Shown here: piece after piece, positions 56,168-64,000 of the stretch
Layout: each line of letters opens with the position of its first letter
Position numbering within the stretch: position 1 is the stretch's first letter
NCBI RefSeq assembly: GCF_000756655.1
Contig: NZ_ARXU01000001.1
Coordinates: 62,001-126,000 of the forward strand
Direction of reading: 5' to 3'
Length of the DNA: 64,000 nt
Source: Alcanivorax jadensis T9
Lineage (GTDB): Bacteria > Pseudomonadota > Gammaproteobacteria > Pseudomonadales > Alcanivoracaceae
Made by a program: the position numbers and the translations under genes
The notes under the pieces: generated by a model
The model's database searches: none
What the model was told of the DNA's origin: nothing
The model's input: the letters and a program-made list of their open reading frames with translations, nothing else

Positions 56168-57981
56168 TTCGCTGTGCTATCCCACCAGGTATCCAGGGCC
56201 GCATCCATGCCAACGTACTTGCCAAGTTCAGGGTGTCGCAGGCGGGACTGGTAGGCGAGTCGGTATTGGTCGGAATACCAGTTGAAGACACTGTAATGCT
56301 GCCATTGCAGCACCCGGTCCAGGGCCCGGCAGCGGGTAATCAGTTCTTCACGGGTCTGGGCTGCGACGATCTTGTCCACCAGCGCATCCACAACCGGATT
56401 CTTGATGCCAATCAGGTTGCGGCTGCCGGGCTGTTCGGCAGCCTGGGAAGACCAGTATTCTTGCTGTTCATTGCCCGGTGAGCTGGATTGCCCCATGCGA
56501 TACACAATCATATCGAAGTCGAAATTCTGGATGCGCTCAACCCACAGGGACGAATCCACCTTGGAGACGTTGGCCACAATACCCAGTGCCTTCAGGTTAC
56601 GGGAGAAAGGCAGAACGATGCGCTCAAAGGCCGGAGAGCTGAGGATAAACTCGAAGCGAACCGGCTTGTTGTCCGGGGTGTAAAGCTGTCCGTCGCGGAG
56701 CTGATAGCCGGCTTCCTTGAGCAACATGGATGCCTTGCGCAGATTTTCACGGGGACGACCAGACCCATCGGTTTTGGGAGGCTGGTATTCCTTGTTGAAA
56801 ACCGCTTCCGGTAGTTGCTCTCGGTATGGCTCCAGCAATGCCAGCTCCGCCTTTGAGGGAAGACCCGTGGCGGCCATTTCGGAGTTATCAAAGTAGCTAC
56901 GGTTCTGTTTGTATTGTCCGTAGAACAGATTGTCGTTGGACCATTGGAAGTCAAACGCGTAACCAATCGCCTCTCTCAGGATTTCATCCTGGAATAATTC
57001 CTTGCGCAGATTGAAGATGAAGGCCTGTGCGCCCCAGGGGTTTCCGTGGCTGACTTCATCAGTAACAATCTTGCCGCTTTCGAAGGCCGGGCCCCGATAC
57101 GCTGTGGCCCAGAGTTTGGAATTGTTTTCATGGCGCCAGTCGTAGCGACCACTTTTGAAGGCTTCCAGAGCCGCGGTTTCATCCAGATAGTAATCATAGA
57201 TGATGCGATCGAAGTTATTACGTCCCTTCATCACAGGCAGTGATTGCGCCCAGTAATCCTTGCGGCGCTGGTAAACCACTTTCTTGCCGGGTTTCGCTTC
57301 GGCCAGGCGGTAAGGGCCTGAGCCAAGGGGCGGGAGCATGCCGTCTTTGTCGAACTCCCGATCTTGCCAGTGGTGCTTGGGCAGCACGGGAAGCTGGCCG
57401 ATGATCAGCGGCAGTTCCCGGTTGTCACTGGCCTTGAAGTGAAAGGTAACGGTGCGCGGATCGTTGACTTCCACGCGTTCAACGGCTGCGTAGTAGTAGC
57501 TATAGAAAGGCTTGCCTTTCTCCATCAGGGTGTCAAAGGTCCAGGCCACATCGTCGGCCTGCACCGGTTCTCCATCTGCGAAACGGGCCTCCTCGCGAAG
57601 GTGGAAACGCACCCAGCTGCGGTCATCCGGCCATTCGATGCTTTCTGCAAGCAAGCCGTACTGGGTGAAAGGTTCGTCTTCACCGCGCACAGTGAGTGAA
57701 TCGTACAGGTAGGAGTTGTCCAGATACGCCATGCCAGCGGCGGCGCGGCCCTTGGAGACAAAGGGGTTGAGAGAGTCGAAACCGCCGATCACATGCAGCC
57801 GCAGCTCGCCGCCTTTGGGGGCGTTGGGGTTGGTGTAATCAAAATGCGAGAACCCGGGGGAATATTTGGGCTCGCCATGCATGGCAATGGCATGGCTCTT
57901 GTGGATTTCGGCATGCGCCAATGCTGTGAACGCACACAGCCCAACAAACAGCCCACGCAGCACAGTGCTGTGAATGCCCAT
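56164..57981 (-). CDS. yejA: Extracellular peptide-binding protein, YejA/NppA type (copy 1)
   Basis: Periplasmic solute-binding protein of the SBP_bac_5 family, 605 residues, with a signal peptide ([23 protein letters not shown]). The mature start [18 protein letters not shown] and the [24 protein letters not shown] segment are typical of YejA proteins. The ATG at 57981 with AAAGGAGT upstream is chosen over an ATG 14 codons earlier, which would put a charged extension before the signal peptide. It overlaps yejB by 4 bases and is 160 bases from the second yejA copy. Confidence 0.93.
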   Translation of the reverse strand: MGIHSTVLRGLFVGLCAFTALAHAEIHKSHAIAMHGEPKYSPGFSHFDYTNPNAPKGGELRLHVIGGFDSLNPFVSKGRAAAGMAYLDNSYLYDSLTVRGEDEPFTQYGLLAESIEWPDDRSWVRFHLREEARFADGEPVQADDVAWTFDTLMEKGKPFYSYYYAAVERVEVNDPRTVTFHFKASDNRELPLIIGQLPVLPKHHWQDREFDKDGMLPPLGSGPYRLAEAKPGKKVVYQRRKDYWAQSLPVMKGRNNFDRIIYDYYLDETAALEAFKSGRYDWRHENNSKLWATAYRGPAFESGKIVTDEVSHGNPWGAQAFIFNLRKELFQDEILREAIGYAFDFQWSNDNLFYGQYKQNRSYFDNSEMAATGLPSKAELALLEPYREQLPEAVFNKEYQPPKTDGSGRPRENLRKASMLLKEAGYQLRDGQLYTPDNKPVRFEFILSSPAFERIVLPFSRNLKALGIVANVSKVDSSLWVERIQNFDFDMIVYRMGQSSSPGNEQQEYWSSQAAEQPGSRNLIGIKNPVVDALVDKIVAAQTREELITRCRALDRVLQWQHYSVFNWYSDQYRLAYQSRLRHPELGKYVGMDAALDTWWDSTAK

Positions 57982-58141
57982 AATGACTCCTTTTTCTTCA
58001 TGCGGCACGCTCACGGGCAACATGCAACGGGCTATAGCAACAATGTCGTCGCTGCTCCAGGTATCGTCGCGTAATCAGTGCTGGCCCACCAGGAATAAGC
58101 GTGGCCAGGCTTGTTACATGCCAGCGTGAAGCGTGCGCGCG

Positions 58142-59977
58142 TTATTTATTTTTCATCCACCAGGTATCCAGACCCAATCCGAACGGGATCGGTTCCGAAG
58201 GGCGGGAAAATCTGTCCCACCAGGCAACCCGGTGATGGCGAATATGGTAATTCAGGACGCCGTAATGCTGGTAGCGCAACATCCGGTCCAGCGCTTGCAG
58301 GCTGAGCACATACTCGGCTTCTTGCTCAGCAGACAGGGCAGTGCGAACCAGAAAATCGACAACCGGGTGGCTAATACCCGCCAGATTCTTGCTGCCGGGG
58401 ATATCTGCACTGCTTGAAGCGAAATAATCGGTCAGCTCCGGTCCGGGATAGTCGCGTACCGGCAGTACAAACAGCACCACATCATAGTCGAAGTTGTCCA
58501 GCCGCTCCTTATAGGCAGCGGGTTCTACTTCCCGGTAATCGGCCTCAATGCCCAGACGCTGCAGGTTACGGAACCAGGGGGCGAGGATGCGGTAAATGCC
58601 GGGGTTGTGATAATTGAGAACGGTAAAGCGGAGCGGCTTGCCTTGCTCGTTGACCAACTTGTGATCCTGCAGGCGCCAACCGCTTTCCTGCAGCAGTGAT
58701 AGTGCCTCGCGCATGCGGTTGCGGATCTGGCCGCTGCCATCATTCACGGGAGGATGGATATCAGCGCTGAAGAAATTGTCCGGCAGATGCTTGGCTTGAT
58801 CAGCCAACAGCGCTTGCTCTTCAGCGGTTGCGGGAACCGGGGCAGTGTAGGGGCTGTTGGGAAACCAGCTGACAGTGCGGCTATAGGCATTACTGAACAG
58901 GTTGCGGTTGGACCATTCGAAGTCAAACAGCAGGCTGGCAGCCTTACGGACGTTCAGGTCATTAAACGGGGCGCTGCGGGTATTGAAAAAGAAAGCCTGC
59001 ACCGGACGAGGCATCTGGTGAGGGATTTCCTGTTTGATTATCTGACCCTGTTCAACGGCGGCAAAGTCGTAGGCGGTGGCCCAATGCTTCGAGCTGTAGT
59101 CGTAATGCAGGTCATAATCGCCAGACTTGAAGGCTTCAAAACCCACATCAGCATCGCGGAAAAACTCGAAAATCACTTGATCGAAGTTGTAACGGCCGCG
59201 GTTAACAGGTAGATCCGCTGCCCAGTAATCCTTGACCCGCTGGAAAACCACCTGCTTGCCCGGTTTGACTGAGCTGACCTGATAAGGGCCGCTGGAGAGT
59301 GACGGAGTCAGGGTGGCTCGCTCGAAATCGTGCTTCTCCCAATAATGCTTGGGGAGGATGGGGATCGAGCCGACCACCAGGGGTAAATCCTTGCGGCCTT
59401 CCTTGAAGGTAAACTTCACGGTGAGCGGGTCCACCGCCTTCACATCGGCCAGGTCAGCCAGCTGCAAGGTATACTCGGGCTTTCCCTTGCTGAGCAGAAT
59501 CTCAAAGCTGAACACCACGTCTTCGGCGCGGATCGGGTGGCCGTCATGGAAGTGAGCCTGTTCGCGGATGCGGAAAGTGGCCCAGCTGCGGTCATGAGGA
59601 TATTCCACCCATTCGGCGATCAGGCCATAAGCGGCTCCGGGTTCATCGCCCAGCCGGTTATGGGACTGGTTGCCCATCAGCAAACTGTCGGCCAGCTCGG
59701 TGACACCGTACATCTGCATGCCGGGGGTATCAGCCGGGCTAATGCCCTTGAGAATATACGGGTTGAGGCTGTCAAAGGAGCCCTGGCCATAAAGACGCAT
59801 AGTGCCGCCTTTGGGGGCATCCGGGTTGACGTAATCAAGGTGCTGAAAGTCGGCGGGGTACTTGAGGTTGCCGAAGGGATGGTAGCCGTGGCTGCGGGTC
59901 ACCTCGGCGTGGCAAGCCACGCCGAGGAGCAGGGCCACAAGGGCCAGTAAGGGTCTAGAACGTTTTGCGAATATCAA
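58142..59977 (-). CDS. Extracellular peptide-binding protein, YejA/NppA type (copy 2)
   Basis: A second SBP_bac_5 protein, 611 residues, with a signal peptide (RPLLALVALLLGVACHA) and the same landmarks as copy 1: GYHPFGNLKYPADFQHLDY, NPDAPKGGTMRLYGQGSFDS and a C-terminal YGVLNYHIRHHRVAWWDRF. The two copies are clearly related but well diverged. The only start giving a full signal peptide is TTG 59977, which lies 23 bases inside mltD and has no good ribosome site, so translation is probably coupled to mltD. In P. aeruginosa too, two such binding proteins precede the permease genes. Confidence 0.9.
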   Translation of the reverse strand: MIFAKRSRPLLALVALLLGVACHAEVTRSHGYHPFGNLKYPADFQHLDYVNPDAPKGGTMRLYGQGSFDSLNPYILKGISPADTPGMQMYGVTELADSLLMGNQSHNRLGDEPGAAYGLIAEWVEYPHDRSWATFRIREQAHFHDGHPIRAEDVVFSFEILLSKGKPEYTLQLADLADVKAVDPLTVKFTFKEGRKDLPLVVGSIPILPKHYWEKHDFERATLTPSLSSGPYQVSSVKPGKQVVFQRVKDYWAADLPVNRGRYNFDQVIFEFFRDADVGFEAFKSGDYDLHYDYSSKHWATAYDFAAVEQGQIIKQEIPHQMPRPVQAFFFNTRSAPFNDLNVRKAASLLFDFEWSNRNLFSNAYSRTVSWFPNSPYTAPVPATAEEQALLADQAKHLPDNFFSADIHPPVNDGSGQIRNRMREALSLLQESGWRLQDHKLVNEQGKPLRFTVLNYHNPGIYRILAPWFRNLQRLGIEADYREVEPAAYKERLDNFDYDVVLFVLPVRDYPGPELTDYFASSSADIPGSKNLAGISHPVVDFLVRTALSAEQEAEYVLSLQALDRMLRYQHYGVLNYHIRHHRVAWWDRFSRPSEPIPFGLGLDTWWMKNK

Positions 59978-61559
59978 CGTAGAGTGTCAGCCGTTGCCCG
60001 GGTTTAATGTAACGATTGCTGGCTACACGGTCGTTCCAGCTCTTGATGTCGTTCACCGATACATTAAAGCGGTCTGCAATGGCATACAAGGAGTCTCCGT
60101 TGCGTACTGCATAGCGTAGCTTGCGGACCATCTTGTCATTTTCCGGCGGGACGACGCTGCTGCTGTTCTGGGCGGATTCACTCCACACGGCCAGGGACTG
60201 GCCGATGCTAAGGCTGTCGCCGGGGGCCATGTTGTTCCATTTGGCCAGTTCCTTCACGCCCACACTGTAGCGACGGGAAATTTCCCACAGGGTGTCGCCG
60301 GATTGCACGGTGTAATTGACCCGTTGCCGACCTTTGCGCTCCCGGGACTGATTGGCGGCCAGGCGCGAATCTTCGCTCAGGCTGTAGTCGCCTTTCCCGG
60401 AGGAGGGCCCCGGAATCAGGAGGGTTCGACCGGCGATGATGGTGTTGCCGTTGAGCTTGTTGATGCTGCGCAGGACCTGCGGTGTGGTGCGATGTTTGCG
60501 GGCAATGGCGCCCAGGTTATCGCCGGGGCGGATTTCGTAGCGGGCCCACTGCATGCGCAGGTCCCGGGGCAATTCGGCCAGCCCGGTACGGAAGCGCTCT
60601 TCCCGGTCAACCGGAACCAGAAGACGGTGTGGACCATCCGGCGAGGTGGCCCAGCGGTTAAAGGAAGGGTTAAGCAGATAGAGCTCTTCCACGGAAATAT
60701 CCGCCAGTCGGGCGGCCTGGGTCAGGTCAATCTGGCCACCGATGTCCACGCTGCTGAAATAGGCTTCATTACGGATCGGATGCAGGGTGACGCCGTAGGT
60801 TTCCGGCTCCTGCACGATCTGGGCAATCGCCAACAGCTTGGGAACGTAGGCGGTGGTCTCCCGCGGCAGATTCAGGTTCCAGAAATCCGTGGGTTTGCCC
60901 GCCTCTTCGTTGCGGCGGATGGCTCGCGACACGGTACCGCCGCCGGCATTGTAGGAAGCCAGTGCCAGTAGCCAGTCGCCGTCAAAGCGGTTGGAGAGCT
61001 TTTGCAGATAATCCAGAGCTGCGTTGGTGGATTTGAGAATGTCCCGTCGTTGATCTTGCCACCAGGTGCGCTCCATGCCGAAGTAATCACCGGTAGAGGG
61101 AATGAACTGCCAGGGGCCGGCGGCTCGGCCGTGGGAGTAGGCGAAGGGGTCAAAGGCGCTTTCCACGATGGGCAACAGGGCCAACTCCAATGGCATGTTG
61201 CGCGCTTCTGCCTGCTCAATGATGTAGTGAAGGTAGCGCTCGGATCGGGTGGTGACACGGGTGAAGTATTGCGGGTGGCGGGCGTACCAGTCGCGCTGGA
61301 CGCGAATGCGGTCATTTTCCACTTCCAGATCAAGGCCATAACCCTGACGTAGTCTTACCCATAAATCGTTGTTGTCTTTATCTTGATCCGGGCTGCTTTC
61401 CACGGGGGTCGGCTCGTCCATGCCGTTGGCGAGATTGACATCGTCCACCGACGGTTCGGCGGCGGGCATGGGAGGAAGCTCATCCAGGGACTGATTCGAG
61501 GCACAGCCTCCCAGGACTCCCAAGCCTAGACACAGGGCGAGAGTGATGATTTTTTTCAT
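59955..61559 (-). CDS. mltD: Membrane-bound lytic murein transglycosylase D
   Basis: Outer-membrane lipoprotein that cleaves peptidoglycan glycan strands. The product is 534 residues. The signal ends in a lipobox (LGGC, Cys19, followed by Ala). The SLT lysozyme-like domain lies at about 120-230, with the catalytic Glu in LLPIVESAFDPFAYSHG and GPWQFIPSTGDYFGM and LALASYNAGGGTVSRAI as signatures. Three LysM repeats follow (YEIRPGDNLGAIARKH, YTVQSGDTLWEISRRY, YAVRNGDSLYAIADRF). It precedes the second yejA copy in a 23-base overlap; gloB is 69 bases upstream on the same strand. Confidence 0.96.
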   Translation of the reverse strand: MKKIITLALCLGLGVLGGCASNQSLDELPPMPAAEPSVDDVNLANGMDEPTPVESSPDQDKDNNDLWVRLRQGYGLDLEVENDRIRVQRDWYARHPQYFTRVTTRSERYLHYIIEQAEARNMPLELALLPIVESAFDPFAYSHGRAAGPWQFIPSTGDYFGMERTWWQDQRRDILKSTNAALDYLQKLSNRFDGDWLLALASYNAGGGTVSRAIRRNEEAGKPTDFWNLNLPRETTAYVPKLLAIAQIVQEPETYGVTLHPIRNEAYFSSVDIGGQIDLTQAARLADISVEELYLLNPSFNRWATSPDGPHRLLVPVDREERFRTGLAELPRDLRMQWARYEIRPGDNLGAIARKHRTTPQVLRSINKLNGNTIIAGRTLLIPGPSSGKGDYSLSEDSRLAANQSRERKGRQRVNYTVQSGDTLWEISRRYSVGVKELAKWNNMAPGDSLSIGQSLAVWSESAQNSSSVVPPENDKMVRKLRYAVRNGDSLYAIADRFNVSVNDIKSWNDRVASNRYIKPGQRLTLYVDIRKTF

Positions 61560-61628
61560 AATAATAACGACAGCAAAATATTTCAGTCATTTTAGGGGCA
61601 TGCAAAGGGCCCCCACAAGCAGTGTCAG

Positions 61629-62402
61629 CTAAAAGTTGTCTTTCCAGCGACGCAAGGCGGCAAAACACTGCATATCAGAGCCGGCCGTTCCCGCTTCCCG
61701 GGCTTCGCAGGCGCGCTTCAGTGTCGGCTCATGGGCGCGCAGAAAGGGGTTGCTGCGTACCTCTTCTTCGAGGGTGGAGGGCAGGGTGATCTGACCCGCC
61801 TCGCGGGCCTGGCGCACGGTGTCGAGGCGTTTTGCCACAGCATCGTCATCCGGGGTGACTGCCGCAGCAAAAGTCAGGTTGGCCAGGGTATATTCATGGG
61901 TACAGAATACCTGCGTTTTAGCGGGCAGGCTGGCTAGCCGCTGCAGTGAGTCAAACATCTGCGCCGGGGTGCCCTCGAACAGCCGTCCGCAACCGCCGGC
62001 AAACAAGGTGTCACCGCAGAACAGCCAGCAGCGGTCTGTGTCGTGGAAGGCGATATGGCCAAGGGTATGGCCGGGAACTTCCATGACTGCCAGGGTCATG
62101 TCCACGCCTGCTGGCTGGATGGTGTCGCCTTCGGCAAGCGGGTGCGTCATCCCGGGGATGGTTTCTCTGGCAGGCCCGTAAACGGGAATATCCCTTTCCC
62201 GGAGTAGAGCAGGAATGCCACCGACATGGTCCGGATGATGGTGAGTCACCAGAATGCTGGTGAGGCGCAGCCCGTTGTCCTTAAGGAACTGCTCGACTGG
62301 TGCAGCATCGCCCGGGTCCACCACCACGCAGCGGTCCTCCTGGCGGATGGCCCAGATGTAATTGTCGCGAAATGCGGGGATGGCGGTGGGGCTTGGCAAC
62401 AT
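61629..62402 (-). CDS. gloB: Hydroxyacylglutathione hydrolase (glyoxalase II)
   Basis: Hydrolyses S-D-lactoylglutathione to lactate and glutathione in methylglyoxal detoxification. A 257-residue metallo-beta-lactamase-fold enzyme with the binuclear metal motif THHHPDH (His54, His56, Asp58, His59), further ligands in VMEVPGHTLGHIAFHD and CGDTLFAGGCGRLFEGT, and the C-terminal substrate helices with KRLDTVRQAREAGQ. It is divergent from the methyltransferase gene, with 57 bases between starts. Confidence 0.97.
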   Translation of the reverse strand: MLPSPTAIPAFRDNYIWAIRQEDRCVVVDPGDAAPVEQFLKDNGLRLTSILVTHHHPDHVGGIPALLRERDIPVYGPARETIPGMTHPLAEGDTIQPAGVDMTLAVMEVPGHTLGHIAFHDTDRCWLFCGDTLFAGGCGRLFEGTPAQMFDSLQRLASLPAKTQVFCTHEYTLANLTFAAAVTPDDDAVAKRLDTVRQAREAGQITLPSTLEEEVRSNPFLRAHEPTLKRACEAREAGTAGSDMQCFAALRRWKDNF

Positions 62403-62459
62403 GTCGTGCTACGCTCCTGAAAAACGGCAATCTTTTGTGATCAGGGGTCATTGTCCGTC

Positions 62460-63236
62460 ATGCAACTGCCTCCACTCAACCGTATTTCCTATAATGCTTC
62501 TTCACCGGAGCTGGGCCGCAATTTTGATAACTGGCTGGACAGCGAGCCAGGTCAGGCTTTGCTGGCAGCAGAGCGAGCCATGCTTGGGGAATGGTTGCGC
62601 AGCCAGGCCGGCCAGCGTGCGGTGGCCCTGTATAGTGGCAGCGGTCGGGATATGTTGGCCGAGAGCCCGCTACCCTGGCAGACCAGCATCTCTACCGAAG
62701 GCTTCGGAGGCACCCGGGTTCGCGCCCGGCTCGAGCTGTTGCCCCTGGCCAAGGCCAGTGTGGATCTGCTCCTGCTGCACCATGTCATGGACTTCAGTCA
62801 TGACCCCCACCAGGTGTTGCGTGAAGCGACTCGAAGTATTGCGCCTGGCGGCAAGGTGGCCATTATCGGCTTCCACCCGATCAGCCTGATGGGGCTGGCT
62901 CGGTGGTTCTTCTGGCGGAAGCGGCCGGGCTGGTCCGGGCGCTTTTACCGGCCCACCCGGCTCACTGACTGGTTGCAGGTATTGGGATTTGAGGTCGATG
63001 GCATGGCCAGTGGCTTCTATACTATGCCGCTTTCCGACCGTGGCCGGGAGCGGCTTGGGCTGCTTGAGTGGCTGGGTAGTCTGCTGTGGCCCCGCCATGG
63101 CAACGCCTATTTACTGGTAGCCCGCAAGCGGGCCGGCATTGCCAAGTTGTTGCCCAGCCGGCAACACAAGGTGCCGCGCAATACAGTGGTGCCCGTACCG
63201 GTTGCCCGCTGGGGACAGCAAAACAAGGAGTCCTGA
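62460..63236 (+). CDS. Class I SAM-dependent methyltransferase (uncharacterised)
   Basis: A 258-residue Methyltransf_11-like protein. The SAM-binding region is divergent ([16 protein letters not shown] in place of a plain GxGxG); [20 protein letters not shown] and [19 protein letters not shown] are typical post-motifs, and a basic C-terminal tail follows ([12 protein letters not shown]). The substrate is unknown. The same gene stands between gloB and rnhA in pseudomonads. The start could be TTG 62451 or ATG 62460; the GGGG at 62444 is rather close to the first and rather far from the second. Confidence 0.88.
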   Translation: MQLPPLNRISYNASSPELGRNFDNWLDSEPGQALLAAERAMLGEWLRSQAGQRAVALYSGSGRDMLAESPLPWQTSISTEGFGGTRVRARLELLPLAKASVDLLLLHHVMDFSHDPHQVLREATRSIAPGGKVAIIGFHPISLMGLARWFFWRKRPGWSGRFYRPTRLTDWLQVLGFEVDGMASGFYTMPLSDRGRERLGLLEWLGSLLWPRHGNAYLLVARKRAGIAKLLPSRQHKVPRNTVVPVPVARWGQQNKES

Positions 63237-63240
63237 TTCA

Positions 63241-63696
63241 TTGAAGCAAGTGATTATTTTCACCGACGGCGCCTGCCGCGGTAACCCCGGCCCGGGTGGT
63301 TGGGGAGCGCTACTGCGTTACGGCACCACCGAGAAGACGCTTTTCGGTGGTGAACCTGATACCACCAACAACCGCATGGAGCTGATGGCCGCGATCATGG
63401 CCCTGGAAGCGCTGACAGCGCCCTGTCAGGTAGTGCTGACAACGGACTCGCGTTATGTCATGGATGGCATCACCAAGTGGATGGCCAACTGGAAGAAGCG
63501 GGGCTGGAAAACCGCATCCAGGCAGCCGGTGAAAAATGCGGATCTGTGGCGACGCCTGGATGCGGCCTGCGAGAAACACACCATTGAATGGCAATGGGTC
63601 AAGGGCCACAGCGGACATCCCGAGAATGACAAGGCCGATGCACTCGCCAACCGTGGCATTGATGAACTGCTTCAGAAAAAAGGAATGCCGAGCTAA
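63241..63696 (+). CDS. rnhA: Ribonuclease HI
   Basis: Cleaves RNA in RNA-DNA hybrids (Okazaki primers, R-loops). The product is 151 residues with the catalytic residues Asp9 ([17 protein letters not shown]), Glu47 ([10 protein letters not shown]), Asp69 ([10 protein letters not shown]) and Asp133 ([12 protein letters not shown]), matching the E. coli set offset by one. The start TTG 63241 with AAGGAG ten bases ahead is preferred; the frame is open 34 more codons but that lies over the methyltransferase end and is unlike the family. Its stop overlaps the dnaQ start (TAATG). Confidence 0.95.
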   Translation: MKQVIIFTDGACRGNPGPGGWGALLRYGTTEKTLFGGEPDTTNNRMELMAAIMALEALTAPCQVVLTTDSRYVMDGITKWMANWKKRGWKTASRQPVKNADLWRRLDAACEKHTIEWQWVKGHSGHPENDKADALANRGIDELLQKKGMPS

Positions 63697-64000
63697 TGCG
63701 TCAGGTAGTACTGGATACGGAAACCACCGGCCTTGAGCCCAATGATGGCCACCGGGTGATCGAGATTGGTTGTGTAGAAGTGATTAATCGTCGCCTCACC
63801 GGCAACAGCCTGCATTTGTATCTCAATCCGCAGCGCGAGATCGATGAAGGAGCGCTGGCCGTTCACGGCATCAGCACCGAGTTCCTGGCGGACAAACCCA
63901 CTTTCGACAAGGTGGCGGATGAATTCCTCGCCTTTGTGGATGGTGCGGAGCTGGTGATCCATAACGCCCCGTTCGATGTGGGCTTCCTCAACCACGAGTT
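63696..64000 (+). CDS. dnaQ: DNA polymerase III epsilon subunit, proofreading exonuclease (3' truncated by window)
   Basis: The first 101 residues of a DEDD-family 3'-5' exonuclease that proofreads for DNA polymerase III. Exo I is VVLDTETTGLEPNDGHRVIE (Asp7, Glu9), and Exo II is near VIHNAPFDVGFLNHE with the conserved Asn and Asp. The gene begins in a one-base overlap with rnhA; the rnhA-dnaQ pair is conserved (divergent in E. coli, same-strand in pseudomonads). It is open to the end of the window. Confidence 0.95.
   Translation, partial: MRQVVLDTETTGLEPNDGHRVIEIGCVEVINRRLTGNSLHLYLNPQREIDEGALAVHGISTEFLADKPTFDKVADEFLAFVDGAELVIHNAPFDVGFLNHE

Noticed and set aside
1-64000. CRISPR array, insertion sequences, prophage, toxin-antitoxin or defence island
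   Set aside because: No regularly spaced direct repeats, transposase, phage structural genes or defence domains were found; nearly all genes are core housekeeping genes in conserved order.

Overview
The window is an ordinary, densely coded stretch of a gammaproteobacterial chromosome. Gene content and order strongly resemble the pseudomonad / Oceanospirillales lineage. The right half, glnS ... folD - tRNA - tig - clpP - clpX - lon - hupB - ppiD | fabI - yejFEBA - yejA2 - mltD - gloB | methyltransferase - rnhA - dnaQ, is the order I know from Pseudomonas aeruginosa, and the left half (aroC-MFS, leuCD-x-leuB-asd-usg-fimV-truA-trpF ... accD-folC-dedD-cvpA-purF-metZ) is equally pseudomonad-like. 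By eye the G+C is in the high fifties. Alcanivorax or a close relative is my best guess; that is inference, not something the sequence proves.

Layout. 1-2737: a small hypothetical gene, then prmB and aroC. 2738-5030: a nested inverted-repeat element, an HcaT-like MFS transporter and a convergent LysR regulator. 5031-11178: leucine synthesis (leuC, leuD, leuB) with an unrelated lipoprotein gene inside, then aspartate-semialdehyde dehydrogenase (asd) and its active-site-less relative usg. 11343-15498: fimV and truA. 15585-24444: a tightly packed run trpF-trpB-trpA-accD-folC-dedD-cvpA-purF-metZ linking tryptophan, fatty acid, folate, purine and methionine synthesis. 24539-28461: moxR - DUF58 - transglutaminase (tgpA) operon. 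28530-30084: a heme-oxygenase-fold (TenA/CADD-like) gene and a frameshifted hypothetical gene. 30085-36331: hrpB, acnB and a lipid A acyltransferase. 36452-41985: miaE, a REP-like element, lpxH-ppiA-ppiB, glnS and folD. 42155-49325: a tRNA-Pro/Arg/His operon with a textbook promoter, the proteostasis genes tig, clpP, clpX, lon, then hupB with tRNA-Asp 10 bases behind it. 49492-61559: ppiD, then on the minus strand mltD, two yejA paralogues, yejB, yejE, yejF and fabI. 61629-64000: gloB, a methyltransferase, rnhA and the start of dnaQ, which runs off the window.

No insertion sequence, prophage, CRISPR array, toxin-antitoxin pair, defence system or biosynthetic cluster is visible, and I do not see a convincing undescribed multi-gene system. 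The points that merit a second look are small: a lipoprotein inside the leucine operon, a lone diiron-type heme-oxygenase-fold protein, a gene apparently broken by one base, an active-site-dead Asd paralogue, and several intergenic palindromic or heptad-repeat elements. No gene-free stretch exceeds 300 bases; the longer gaps are described in the entries for promoters, terminators and repeats.
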